Source of the DNA: Deltaproteobacteria bacterium
Lineage (GTDB): Bacteria > Desulfobacterota > DSM-4660 > Desulfatiglandales > HGW-15
Length of the DNA stretch: 64,000 nt
Direction of reading: 5' to 3'
Assembly (NCBI GenBank): GCA_020060215.1
Contig: JAGVAP010000009.1
Location: 1-64,000 of the forward strand
The first letter of the stretch is position 1, and every line of letters begins with the position of its first letter. Of this stretch, positions 52,665 to 62,307 are shown in pieces. The translations under genes and the position numbers were made by a program. Below the pieces are notes generated by a model, which ran no database searches, was not told where the DNA came from, and was given only the letters and a program-made list of their open reading frames with translations.

Positions 52665-53186
52665 CTATCTCTCGATCCGGAGCTGCTGGCCTTTTCGGAT
52701 CCCCTGGTCCGCAGCCAGGTTGTTCCACCTGCGCAAATCCTCCACGGACACATCGTAGATACGGCCGATCTTGAAGAGCGTATCCCCGTCGACGACCTGG
52801 TGGAAGGTGACCCTGGGCCTTCCGGGAGGGTCGGGTAAGGTGTGGGGGCCGGGGTTTTGCTTCATTTCGGGCTGGGCCGGTCTCACGGGCACGGGCGCAA
52901 CCGCCGCGCTTGCCCGGGCCAACGCCTTCTCGAGTCTCTCGATCCTTTCCACGAGCCGGTTGTCGAGTTCCTTGACCTTTTCATCGACCTGGGGGGGCTT
53001 ATCGCCGTGCTCCAGTCGCGCCAACCGTTGCTCCAGCCGTTTCATCCGGCTGTCGAGGTCCTCGTAGATCACATCCTTTGTATGCGTTCCGGTCCTTGCG
53101 CTGAAGAACATGAAGAGAATACCGATCGCCAGCAGGATCGGGACGGCGAGGAGGAAGGGCTGGGAGATTCTACCTGAGCTGTTCAT
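52665..53186 (-). CDS. Membrane-anchored LysM-domain protein
   Basis: 173 aa. A single transmembrane helix at about residues 10-30 (LAVPILLAIGILFMFFSA), a coiled-coil-like charged segment (about 40-90), a proline-rich linker, and a C-terminal LysM domain (VDGDTLFKIGRIYDVSVEDL, ending QQLRIER). Probably faces the periplasm and binds peptidoglycan. Single gene between pyrB and the MFS gene, all on the minus strand. Confidence 0.82.
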   Translation of the reverse strand: MNSSGRISQPFLLAVPILLAIGILFMFFSARTGTHTKDVIYEDLDSRMKRLEQRLARLEHGDKPPQVDEKVKELDNRLVERIERLEKALARASAAVAPVPVRPAQPEMKQNPGPHTLPDPPGRPRVTFHQVVDGDTLFKIGRIYDVSVEDLRRWNNLAADQGIRKGQQLRIER

Positions 53187-53304
53187 GGGCTCCTCTGCAA
53201 TCGGGTTCTTGAAGGAATCGCAGGCAGGGGCTTGCTCCTGCAGATTTTGGGTCCCTCGGTTTGATGGTGGATGTTCGATGTTCGCCTTTCTCTTTTCTCG
53301 TCCC

Positions 53305-54558
53305 TCATGAAAACGGGATCCTCGCCGGGCGCGTTCGGATCGTCAGCCACAGGAGGAGCACGGAGGCGGTCGCAAAGCAGAGCGCCATGGCATAGAATAC
53401 CGCGGCGAGCCCGAAGCGATCGGCAATGTAACCGCCTATGGCGGCGGCAAATGAGCCGACGCCGAAATTGATGAAGAAGTGGAGCCCGAAGACAAAACCC
53501 TGCCTGGACCTGGGGGTGTATTTCGCGAGGATGAAATTCTGGGCGGGTTGAGTGGCGAAATAGAGGAATGCATAGACCACGGCCGAAAGCACGAGAACGA
53601 GACCCGAGGACATGGCCATGATCAAGATAAAGAAAGTCCCCGAGGCAACCACCGCGAAATAGATCTTCTCGGGTTGGATGCGATCCACGAGTCGGCCCGC
53701 AGAGTACTGTCCGAAGGCGCCCGACAGAAAGGCGAGGGTGGCCATCATCCCTCCGGTTGCGACCGTATCGATGCCCAGCATCCGCAGCGATACCCTCTCC
53801 CCCATGTAGGCGGGGAGGAACGTCATGATGCCTCTGTAACTGAGGCCGAGTACGAGAACGGAAAGGAAGAAGATCGCGAAATCCAGATAAGGCGCCCTCC
53901 GGGCTTCGCCCGCCGGCAACGGTTCGGGCTGCGGGGAGGTCGACGGAGGGGGTTCTCGTCCGGTCCGAAGGCTGAGGGAGTAGAACCCGACGAGTATGCC
54001 AAAGAGGCCCAGCAGCACGTGGGGCATCTTCCATCCTGCGGCGACCGCTGTCCAGGCGGAAAAGACCGGGGCCAGGGCTACACCCAGGCTGCCTGCTATC
54101 CCATGTATCCCGAAGGCTTGTCCCCTCTTGCGTATGGCATGGGAGATGAGGGTATTCGACGCGGGGTGGTACATGCTGCACATCAGGCCCAGAAACCCCA
54201 TGAATACGCTGTAGGCCATGAGTGAACCGGAGAACCAGATGAGCACCGAGAGGACCCCGGAACCGAAGAGATAGATCGTCACAAGGCTCCGCGGTCCGAA
54301 GCGATCTGCCAGGAGCCCTGCGGGAAGGGAGCCCAGTCCGAAGGCGTAAGAGAAGACCGTGGCCACGAGGCCCAGGTGGAAGTAATCGGTGTCGAAAAAA
54401 CCGATCAGGAGTGGAAACAGGGGAGGCAGGACGTTCTCGTACAGGTGGACCAGGCCATGGGAGGCCGAGGTGACCCCGATTGTCCTGCGCTCCGTCTTGT
54501 TCATGGAATGGCTCGTGTCCAGCGGTTCGTCCTCCCTCGAATGCAGGCTTACTTTCAT
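53305..54558 (-). CDS. MFS transporter
   Basis: 417 aa with about twelve membrane helices. The loop between helices 2 and 3 reads GSLPAGLLADRFGPRSLV, matching the MFS A-motif GxxxDRxGxR. Substrate unknown. I use the ATG at 54558; the ATG at 54504 (MNKTERRTIGVTSASHGLVH) is also plausible, since the helix 1 region starts right after it. Neither has a strong ribosome site. Confidence 0.83.
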   Translation of the reverse strand: MKVSLHSREDEPLDTSHSMNKTERRTIGVTSASHGLVHLYENVLPPLFPLLIGFFDTDYFHLGLVATVFSYAFGLGSLPAGLLADRFGPRSLVTIYLFGSGVLSVLIWFSGSLMAYSVFMGFLGLMCSMYHPASNTLISHAIRKRGQAFGIHGIAGSLGVALAPVFSAWTAVAAGWKMPHVLLGLFGILVGFYSLSLRTGREPPPSTSPQPEPLPAGEARRAPYLDFAIFFLSVLVLGLSYRGIMTFLPAYMGERVSLRMLGIDTVATGGMMATLAFLSGAFGQYSAGRLVDRIQPEKIYFAVVASGTFFILIMAMSSGLVLVLSAVVYAFLYFATQPAQNFILAKYTPRSRQGFVFGLHFFINFGVGSFAAAIGGYIADRFGLAAVFYAMALCFATASVLLLWLTIRTRPARIPFS

Positions 54559-54866
54559 CGCATAAGGCTCTGAAAAGCACAAGGGTTTACTGCCATGGCG
54601 GAAGACCGGTCCTGTGAGCCGGGTCAGAGATCCGCCGGAAAGGGCATTTTGGGAATGATGGAAATATGTCCAATATACCGGTGCCGCGCTCCATACCAAC
54701 CTCCTCCGGGGGTTCAATCGAAGCCGGATCCTTTGGACTCGGATCTTGCTCTAACCCTTGACAGAAGGGAGGGGGCGCATAGAATGGACGGGCTCAGGAA
54801 AGGATGCAGGATCGCTGACACAGAAAAAAGGCGTGCAAGGGGTCAAATCAAAGAGAGCCATGGAAC

Positions 54867-55319
54867 ATGGCGGGACACGGACGGGACATGATGAACGATG
54901 AACGGTGGCATGAGACGAAGATCCGCGTGAGGTACAAGGATACGGACCGTATGGGCGTGATCTACTATGGCAATTACCTCACCTATTTCGAGGTCGGTCG
55001 TGCGGAATTGATGCGCTCCCTCGGGTATCCCTATTCCAGAGTGGAGAGGGAAGGGTACAGCCTGGTGGTGGTGGAGGCTTCGGCGCGGTACCATTCGAAT
55101 GTGGGCTATGACTCGGAGGTGGCGGTAAAGACGGCAATCGCTGAAGTGAAGGGTGCGAGTGTCCGCTTCGAGTACAGGGTGTTTGACGATGGTTCCACGC
55201 TCCTGGTCGAGGGCCACACCCTCCACGCCTGCCTGGACTCCGCAAGCCAGAAGTTGACCCGTCTGCCGGCCGAGGTGAAAAGGACCATGGTCGAGGCCAT
55301 GACCGCGGGAAGGTACTAA
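54867..55319 (+). CDS. YbgC-type acyl-CoA thioesterase
   Basis: About 150 aa hotdog-fold thioesterase. The catalytic segment is VRYKDTDRMGVIYYGNYLTY with the Asp of the DTDxMG(V) motif, followed by YFEVGRAELMRSLGYPY. It hydrolyses short acyl-CoA thioesters or acts with the Tol-Pal system in some species. Starts at 54888 or 54891 are also possible; none has a clear ribosome site. Confidence 0.85.
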   Translation: MAGHGRDMMNDERWHETKIRVRYKDTDRMGVIYYGNYLTYFEVGRAELMRSLGYPYSRVEREGYSLVVVEASARYHSNVGYDSEVAVKTAIAEVKGASVRFEYRVFDDGSTLLVEGHTLHACLDSASQKLTRLPAEVKRTMVEAMTAGRY

Positions 55320-55437
55320 AGACTGAAGAGAAACGGAGAATCGGGGAACCGGTGACACGGGGAATCGACCCTGTGGTCATTCTCTCTCATTTCAATTGGC
55401 ACCTTTTATACCAGGCACCGCATGAAGAGATTCCTTT

Positions 55438-55461
55438 TCTCCGGATCTCCGATTCTCCGAT
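55438..55461. repeat. Octamer tandem repeat
   Basis: tctccgga, tctccgat, tctccgat: three 8-bp units in the spacer between the thioesterase and the UPF0316 gene. A related GAGAATCGG-type tract lies at 55329-55370. Confidence 0.55.
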
Positions 55462-55474
55462 TCGCGCCGGCTCC

Positions 55475-56047
55475 TCATTTCTTCTTGAAGATGGCCCTCC
55501 ACCCCGTCGGCTGCTGCAGGAAGGGCCGGTAGATCCGGCTCACGCTGCACGCCTGCTCCGTCAGGTAGAAGGCGGCGGGGTCGACGGCCGTGGCGATATC
55601 CAGAAGGCCTCGAAGATCCTTCCTTCGACTGACCACGAAAAGCTCGGTCACCGACCCGTTCAACCCCTCTCCCTGAAAAGTCGTTACCCCGAAACCAGAT
55701 GCGCGCATCCTCACCGCCATCTCTCTCCCTCTCTGGGGGCTGATGATGCGGAGGACGATGTGGCCGAACGCGAGGCGCTTCTCCATCAGGATTCCGACGA
55801 CATTGCCGGTCGAAAATCCCAGGGCGTAAAAGACGCCCAGGATGGGTTTCTGCGACATCATGTGGACAACGGTGGAGATGACGACCAGCCACATGCTCAC
55901 TTCGGCGAACCCCAGAAAAAATGCGGTCTTTGTGCGGCCCTGGACAGTGCTGATCGTGCGAACGGTACCCATCGAAACGTCGACCACCCTCGCCACGAAT
56001 ATGGCCGTGCCTGTGAGGAGGGTGGGTAGATCAAAACCCCATTCCAT
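55475..56047 (-). CDS. UPF0316 / DUF2179 membrane protein
   Basis: 190 aa. Three membrane helices in the first 100 residues with VDVSMGTVRTISTVQGR, a hallmark of the UPF0316 family, then a cytoplasmic DUF2179-type domain (GFGVTTFQGEGLNGSVTELF). Function unknown; related domains bind nucleotides. Single gene. Confidence 0.82.
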   Translation of the reverse strand: MEWGFDLPTLLTGTAIFVARVVDVSMGTVRTISTVQGRTKTAFFLGFAEVSMWLVVISTVVHMMSQKPILGVFYALGFSTGNVVGILMEKRLAFGHIVLRIISPQRGREMAVRMRASGFGVTTFQGEGLNGSVTELFVVSRRKDLRGLLDIATAVDPAAFYLTEQACSVSRIYRPFLQQPTGWRAIFKKK

Positions 56048-56690
56048 TCACTACTCCTAAAACAATGAAGGGGTCAGGATACACGAGCAGCGGAAAAGGT
56101 CAAGGGGGGCTGAAAGCCCCGATTCACCATCAAGCACCATCTGCAGCGTTGCCCTCGTCCCTCGCCCTGTTGAATTCCCGCACAGCGGGACGGCTTCGCC
56201 GATTCAACGGGGCGAGTCGCTGCGACGTACCGGCCTGTACGACTCGCTCCTCGGGATGTTTCTTCGCTTCGCTCGAACAGCCCACCCTTCGGGCGGGACC
56301 CATAGTCGGGTGCCTTGCATCTGACGCCTGCTGGTGAATCGGGAAAACCCCCAACCGGCAGGTTTCACGGAACAAGGCGAAAGTTGACGGTGGATTTGGG
56401 AAAGCGCCAGTAGCGCGCTTCTGGACCCCGGTTTTCCACCGGGGTGACGACTGGAGGTTCCCGAGGCCTGCCGGCGGATGGGACGCGGGAGCGTCCGGGT
56501 CGGGCGTTCCCACGCTGGAGCATGGGAACGATAGGAAAAAGAGCGTGGGAACGACAAGGATATCTCGCCTGCTCCGTGTCCTGGTGTCTTCGTCTCTTCG
56601 TCGCGGGACCTGGTTGCGGCGCAGGCATGGATAGGGGGCAGGGGGGGATTTTTGCTTTTTAAAGCCCTGGTTCTAAGGTATGTTTACCCC
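56048..56690. other. Long intergenic region with palindromic repeats
   Basis: No gene supported. It holds CGTTCCCACGCT...GCATGGGAACG (56505-56530), a further GCGTGGGAACG at 56543-56553, and inverted pairs around 56210-56260 (GAGTCG...CGACTC). These are dispersed-repeat-like. Open frames here look like by-products of the repeats. Confidence 0.5.
56505..56530. repeat. CGTTCCCACGCT-type palindrome
   Basis: CGTTCCCACGCT pairs with the later CATGGGAACG (arms CGTTCCCA/TGGGAACG). A half copy follows at 56543. A similar palindromic word is common in intergenic DNA of many bacteria (from memory). Confidence 0.55.
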
Positions 56691-57482
56691 ATGATCGAAG
56701 ATAAGGCAGAAGTGGCGTTCAATCGCATGCTCACGTCCGACACATGGCTGATGGGGTTGAGATCCGCCGCGATTTCGGCCTCTGCGCGTCCCGGGCAGTT
56801 TGTGATGGTCCGGGTGCGAAACGGGGCAGAGCCCTTGCTCAGACGCCCGTTTTCGATATGCGGAGTGGAGGGGGATCTCTTTCTCGTCCTCTACCGGATC
56901 GTCGGCAAGGGGACGGAGATCATGGCCGGGGAGATCGCTGCGGGCGACAGGATATCGGTCCTGGGGCCGCTCGGCAACGGGTTCCGGCCACCTGAAGAGC
57001 GGAGGACGATCTTCCTGGTGGCGGGGGGAATCGGGATAGCGCCGCTCCTGTTTCTGGCACAAAGACTGGTCCGCAGGGATTCCATTTTTCTGGCCGGCTT
57101 CGGGTCCGCAGCGGCGATCATTCCAGTCCAGGAGGTCCTCGACCTTTCCGCTCCGCTCCGGGTCTCCACCGACGATGGGGCCGAAGGGCACCATGGCCCC
57201 GTGACCGACCTGCTGGAGGCGCATCTCCGGGAGCTTCCGAAAGGGGTTGGCGCAGAGGTCTTCTCGTGCGGCCCTAAACCGATGCTCAAGACGGTTGCGG
57301 GGATGGCCCTCGAAACCGCCGTCCCCTGCCAGGTCTCCATGGAGGCCTCCATGGCCTGCGGACTGGGGGCCTGCCTGGGCTGTGTAGTCAAAGCGGCTCC
57401 CGCGGAAAAGCGGATCTACTACCACGCATGCAGCGATGGGCCCGTCTTCGACGCATCCATGATCGACTGGGAATCGGTCTGA
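56691..57482 (+). CDS. pyrK: Dihydroorotate dehydrogenase B electron transfer subunit
   Basis: 263 aa iron-sulfur flavoprotein that passes electrons from PyrD to NAD. FAD-binding RRPFSICG, NAD-binding LVAGGIGIAPL, and the C-terminal [2Fe-2S] motif MACGLGACLGC ... YYHACSDGPVF. The start is placed at the ATG at 56691 (MIEDKAEVAFNRM); an upstream ATG at 56652 adds a non-conserved stretch. It precedes pyrD by 9 bp. Confidence 0.9.
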   Translation: MIEDKAEVAFNRMLTSDTWLMGLRSAAISASARPGQFVMVRVRNGAEPLLRRPFSICGVEGDLFLVLYRIVGKGTEIMAGEIAAGDRISVLGPLGNGFRPPEERRTIFLVAGGIGIAPLLFLAQRLVRRDSIFLAGFGSAAAIIPVQEVLDLSAPLRVSTDDGAEGHHGPVTDLLEAHLRELPKGVGAEVFSCGPKPMLKTVAGMALETAVPCQVSMEASMACGLGACLGCVVKAAPAEKRIYYHACSDGPVFDASMIDWESV

Positions 57483-57491
57483 GGGAGAACG

Positions 57492-58454
57492 ATGGATCAC
57501 CGGCAACCAGATCTCCGCGTACGCCTTGGTCCACTGGAACTGAAGAACCCGGTGATCGCCGCATCAGGGACCTTCGGGTACGGGGAGGAGTACGCCCCCC
57601 TGGCGGACCTGAACCAGATCGGAGCAATCGTGGTCAAGGGATTGTCCCTGAAGCCGAGGCCCGGCAATCCCCCGCCGAGGATCGTGGAAACGCCCAGCGG
57701 GATGCTGAACGCGATCGGCCTGGCGAACGTCGGGGTCGAGTCCTTTATCAGGGACAAACTCCCGTCCCTGCGGAGGTACCACACCGAGGTCATCGCGAAC
57801 ATCTATGGTCATCACATTGACGAGTACGGGGAACTGGCCTCCATCCTGAAGGGGGTGGAAGGGGTGTCGGCCCTGGAGGTGAACATCTCGTGCCCGAACG
57901 TCGAGTGCGGGGGCATGGTCTTCGGCGTCGACCCGGATGTCTCGGCCAGGGTGACGGAGAGGGTGCTCCGGAATACGGACAAGCCGGTGATCATGAAGCT
58001 CACCCCGAATGTCACCGACATCAGGACCATTGCCATGGCCGTCGAGAGTGCAGGGGCCCATGCCATCTCCCTGATCAATACGCTGACGGGGATGGCCATC
58101 GACGTGAACAGCCGGACCCCCAAACTGGGGAACGTGGTCGGCGGGCTGTCGGGTCCGGCGATCCGACCCGTTGCCTTGTACATGGTCTACCGGGCGGCGG
58201 GAAGCGTAAAGATCCCGGTGATCGGGATGGGGGGGATCATGGAAGGGAGGGACGCGCTGGAGTTCATGATCGCCGGGGCCTCGGCCGTCCAGGTGGGCAC
58301 GGCCAATTTTGTGGACCCGGCCGCGACGCTGCGCGTGGTGGAAGGGATCAGGAGATACTGTGAGGAACAGGGGGTGACACGCATCCGGGACATCGTAGGA
58401 ACGCTGAGAACCACATCCGATCTCGCGCAGAGACGCAGAGACGCGGAGGGCTAG
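57492..58454 (+). CDS. pyrD: Dihydroorotate dehydrogenase B catalytic subunit
   Basis: 320 aa FMN enzyme oxidising dihydroorotate to orotate. Motifs: NPVIAASGTFGYGEEY, EVNISCPNVECGGMVFG, INTLTGMAIDV, and GMGGIMEGRDALEFM for the FMN phosphate. It pairs with PyrK. The last residues (DLAQRRRDAEG) are encoded by an 8-bp tandem repeat at 58426-58449, so the C-terminus seems to have been extended by repeat DNA. Confidence 0.92.
   Translation: MDHRQPDLRVRLGPLELKNPVIAASGTFGYGEEYAPLADLNQIGAIVVKGLSLKPRPGNPPPRIVETPSGMLNAIGLANVGVESFIRDKLPSLRRYHTEVIANIYGHHIDEYGELASILKGVEGVSALEVNISCPNVECGGMVFGVDPDVSARVTERVLRNTDKPVIMKLTPNVTDIRTIAMAVESAGAHAISLINTLTGMAIDVNSRTPKLGNVVGGLSGPAIRPVALYMVYRAAGSVKIPVIGMGGIMEGRDALEFMIAGASAVQVGTANFVDPAATLRVVEGIRRYCEEQGVTRIRDIVGTLRTTSDLAQRRRDAEG
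58426..58449 (+). repeat. Octamer repeat overlapping the pyrD 3' end
   Basis: cgcagaga, cgcagaga, cgcggagg. The pyrD stop lies just after it at 58452. The same octamer occurs in complement at 60416-60439. Confidence 0.65.
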
Positions 58455-58477
58455 AACAGGATTTCAACCGCTCGAAT

Positions 58478-58510
58478 CGATGGGTTGCGCTGCGCTCCAC
58501 CCGTCCTACG
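58478..58510. repeat. Dispersed palindromic repeat, copy 2
   Basis: cgatgggttgcgctgcgctc followed by cacccgtcctacg. Lies between pyrD and the acyl-CoA synthetase (convergent). Confidence 0.68.
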
Positions 58511-58526
58511 GACTGAGACACTCTGA

Positions 58527-60347
58527 TCAGTCCCCGCCTCCTCCTTTGTACATCGACTCGATCAGGTCCTTGAAGGCCTCGTTCACATACTTCCGCTTGA
58601 CCTTCATGGTCGGGGTTACCTCGCCGTCCTCTTCGTAGAGCTTCTTGGGCAGGATCCTGAACTTCTTGATCTGCTCCACCCGGGAGAGGGTCTCGTTCAC
58701 CTTGTCGATCTCGCCCTGGATCAGCTTCACGATCTCGGGGGCGAGGGTGAGATCCTTGTAGGTGGAGAACTGGACCTTGTTGTCCTGGGCGAACTTGACC
58801 ACGTTGTCCTCGTCGATCATGATCAGGCAGCTCATGAATTTTCTCCGGTCCCCGATCACGACCGCGTCGTTGATGAATGGGCTGAACTTGAGCTTGTTCT
58901 CGATGTACTGGGGCGTGATGTTCTTCCCGCCCGCAGTGACGATGATGTCCTTCTTGCGGTCCGTGATCTTGAGGTATCCGTCCTCGTCGATCACACCCAC
59001 ATCTCCGGAGTACAGCCAGCCGTCCTTCAGCGTCTCGGCAGTCGCCTCGGGGTTCTTGTAGTACCCCTTGAACACGCTGGGGGAGCGGACCAGGATCTCC
59101 CCGTCTTCGGCGATCCTCACTTCCGTGCCTGTCAGGGGGGGCCCCACGGTGCCGAATTTGGCCCTGCCTACCCTGGAGACGCAGGTGACGCCCGTGCCCT
59201 CCGTCTGCCCATAACCCTCGATGAGATTGACGCCTATGGACTGGAAGAAGTGGAGCACGTCCGGCGAGATGGGGGCGGCGCCGGAATAGGCCAGCCGCAT
59301 CCTGTCGAAGCCGAGCCGCTCCTTGAGCTTCCTGAACACCGAGAAATAGGCGAGCCGGTAGAGGATCTCCAGCGCCGGCGGGATCTGCTTGAAACTCATG
59401 CTGAGGGTGGCCCTCTTCTGCCCGATCTTGAGGGCCCCGTAAAAGGCCATCTTCTTGAACCAGGTGGCGTCCGACATCTTGATGTAGATGGCCGAATAGT
59501 ATTTCTCCCAGATCCGGGGGACGGCATACCCCACGGTCGGCGAGATCTCGATCATGTTGTCCGTCACCGTATCCGGGCTCTCGATGAAGTTCACCACGAA
59601 ACCGTGGGTGATGTGGCCCATGACCGAAAAGAGCTGCTCGAAGACGTGACAAAGGGGGAGAAAGGACATGACCTCGTCCGTGTCGTACATGGGGTTGTCC
59701 CTGGTGATCGCCTTCCCCATCCACGTGAGATTTCTCTGGGTCAGCATCGCCCCCTTGGGAGGGCCGGTCGTTCCGGAGGTGTAGATCAGCATGGCCACGT
59801 CATCGGGCTGAACGGATTCGATCCTCTTCTCGAAAAGATCGGGATCCTTCTCCGCGGCCGCTTTGCCCACTTCCAGGAGCTCATCGAAGGTCATCACCAT
59901 GGGGTCGCTGAAGTGGCGCAGCCCCTCCAGGTCCCAGACGATCACCTTCTTGAGGAGGGGCGCGTTGTCCCTGAAGTTCAGCCACTTGTCGAGCTGCTCT
60001 TCGTTCTCCACAAAGAGGAACCTGGATTCGGAGTTCTGAACGACGTATTCGACCTGCTGCCAGGCGTTGGTAGCGTAGATGCCCACCACGACCCCGCCGG
60101 CACACTGTACCGCCATGTCGGCAATCACCCATTCAGGGCAGTTGTCTCCGATGATGGAGACGGATTCGCCCTTCTCCAGCCCCAGTGCGATCAGCCCTGA
60201 ACCCACCCACTTGGCCTTGCGGTAGTAATCGTTCCAGGTGAGGTCGTGCCAAAGGCCGTATTCCTTCTTGCGCATGGCCACACGGTCCTGAAACTTTCGG
60301 ACGGTCTCCCTGAAAATCAATGGTGCGGTTTCCAATGTGTGGTCCAC
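58527..60347 (-). CDS. Long-chain acyl-CoA synthetase (AMP-forming)
   Basis: 606 aa, the length of FadD15/FACL-type enzymes. P-loop YTSGTTGPPKGAM, adenine motif GYGQTEGTG, hinge YSGDVGVIDEDGYLKITDRK, ending with a C-terminal Lys-rich lid. Converts a fatty or other long carboxylic acid to its CoA ester. It lies downstream of the Liv-type ATPases on the same strand after about 300 bp of repeats, a common genomic partnership in deltaproteobacteria. Confidence 0.9.
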   Translation of the reverse strand: MDHTLETAPLIFRETVRKFQDRVAMRKKEYGLWHDLTWNDYYRKAKWVGSGLIALGLEKGESVSIIGDNCPEWVIADMAVQCAGGVVVGIYATNAWQQVEYVVQNSESRFLFVENEEQLDKWLNFRDNAPLLKKVIVWDLEGLRHFSDPMVMTFDELLEVGKAAAEKDPDLFEKRIESVQPDDVAMLIYTSGTTGPPKGAMLTQRNLTWMGKAITRDNPMYDTDEVMSFLPLCHVFEQLFSVMGHITHGFVVNFIESPDTVTDNMIEISPTVGYAVPRIWEKYYSAIYIKMSDATWFKKMAFYGALKIGQKRATLSMSFKQIPPALEILYRLAYFSVFRKLKERLGFDRMRLAYSGAAPISPDVLHFFQSIGVNLIEGYGQTEGTGVTCVSRVGRAKFGTVGPPLTGTEVRIAEDGEILVRSPSVFKGYYKNPEATAETLKDGWLYSGDVGVIDEDGYLKITDRKKDIIVTAGGKNITPQYIENKLKFSPFINDAVVIGDRRKFMSCLIMIDEDNVVKFAQDNKVQFSTYKDLTLAPEIVKLIQGEIDKVNETLSRVEQIKKFRILPKKLYEEDGEVTPTMKVKRKYVNEAFKDLIESMYKGGGGD

Positions 60348-60377
60348 TGAGGCTCTCCCTTGTTTGTTCTACGGCTG

Positions 60378-60410
60378 GGATGGGTTGCGCTCCGCTCCAG
60401 CCATACTGCG
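60378..60410. repeat. Dispersed palindromic repeat, copy 3
   Basis: gggatgggttgcgctccgct followed by ccagccatactgc; a more diverged copy. Confidence 0.6.
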
Positions 60411-60415
60411 GACTT

Positions 60416-60439
60416 TCTCTGCGTCCCTGCGTCTCTGCG
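60416..60439. repeat. Octamer tandem repeat
   Basis: tctctgcg, tccctgcg, tctctgcg: complement of the units at 58426-58449. Confidence 0.6.
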
Positions 60440-60490
60440 CGAGACATCCTGACCAGTCTCAAGGCTGGCGGCATGCTCGATCGCTCGCAT

Positions 60491-60522
60491 CGATGGGTTC
60501 CGCTGCGCTCCACCCATCCTAC
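60491..60522. repeat. Dispersed palindromic repeat, copy 4
   Basis: cgatgggttccgctgcgctc followed by cacccatcctac; close to copies 1 and 2. Confidence 0.68.
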
Positions 60523-60563
60523 TGGCTGCGTCAGATCTCGCGCAGAGACGCAGACAGCTCGAA

Positions 60564-60596
60564 TGGATGAGTTGCGCTTTGCTCCACCCATCCTAG
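60564..60596. repeat. Dispersed palindromic repeat, copy 5
   Basis: tggatgagttgcgctttgct followed by ccacccatcctag. Confidence 0.65.
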
Positions 60597-60643
60597 GAAG
60601 CATTGAAGCGGCAGAGCCGCTTGTATAAAATCGTGAAACGATT

Positions 60644-61403
60644 TTATCGCCACCGCTTCTTTCTCTTCCACCGCTGGTAGCCCTTGGCGGACTCCTCGGA
60701 GCGGATCCCCAGATAGAACTCCTTGACGTCCTTGTCTTCGATCAGATCCCTGGCATTTCCTTTCATGACGAAACGGCCGTTTTCCAGGATCAGGGCGGTA
60801 TCCGAGATGGTGAGGGCCATCCTTGCATTCTGTTCCACCAGGAGGATCGTAACCCCCTCCTCGTGGATGGTCTTGATGATCTTGAAGATTTCTTTCACGA
60901 GAAGGGGAGAGAGCCCCAGCGACGGCTCATCCAGGAAGAGAAGGGACGGCCTGTTCATCAGCGCCCGTCCGATGCTGAGCATCTGCTGCTCGCCGCCCGA
61001 GAGGGTTCCGGCCCACTGATTCTCCCGCGCCTTCAGGACCGGGAAGTAGCGGTAGATCAGCTCGAAGTCATCCTTGATGGAGATCCGGTCATTCCGGAGG
61101 TACGCCCCCATGAGCAGGTTCTCTTTGACCGTGAGCTCTTCGAACACCTGGCGTCCTTCGGGGACATAGGAGATGCCCATCCGTACGATCACTTCCGTGT
61201 CCTCTCCATCGATGCGCCGGCCCAGGAATTCGATGCTCCCCTTGTCCGGCTGGTCCTCGATGAGGCCCATGACGGTCTTGAGGATGGTCGATTTTCCGGC
61301 CCCGTTGTTTCCCAGGACCGAGGTCACGGTGCCCACATCGACGGACAGAGAGACGCCCCTGAGGGCGTAAATCAGTCCGTAATAGGTTTCGATGTTCTTG
61401 ATT

Positions 61404-61426
<23 letters not shown>
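60644..61426 (-). CDS. livF: ABC transporter ATPase (LivF family)
   Basis: 260 aa. Walker A GNNGAGKST, signature LSGGEQQMLSIGRAL, Walker B LLFLDEPSLGLSP. The C-terminus is extended by a basic tail (KGYQRWKRKKRWR) compared with usual LivF (about 235 aa). Overlaps the end of livG by 23 bp. It serves the third Liv-type transporter of the window. Confidence 0.91.
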
Positions 61427-62195
<769 letters not shown>

Positions 62196-62267
62196 CGTTC
62201 GACGCTCGATATTCCATGCCGGACACTCGATGCCGATCCCGGATGTCCGATGCGGTTTCTTTCCTTA

Positions 62268-62302
62268 CATCCAGCATCCAGGATCAAGCATCCAGCATCT
62301 GT
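62268..62302. repeat. Heptamer array (CATCCAG)
   Basis: catccag, catccag, gatcaag, catccag, catctgt: period 7, in the livG to binding-protein spacer. Confidence 0.6.
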
Positions 62303-62307
62303 TCCTG

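Larger units (their letters stand above)
60348..60643. other. Repeat-filled spacer
   Basis: No gene. It holds three copies of the dispersed palindrome (60378, 60491, 60564) and octamer tracts (60416-60439 and about 60537-60553), followed by an AAAATCGT-GAA-ACGATTTT hairpin near 60627-60645 just before the livF stop. Confidence 0.6.

Noticed and set aside
56365..56662. Short frames in the 56 kb spacer
   Set aside because: Their sequence (VPMLQRGNA-like) is the translation of the CGTTCCCACGCT palindromic repeat, not a protein family.
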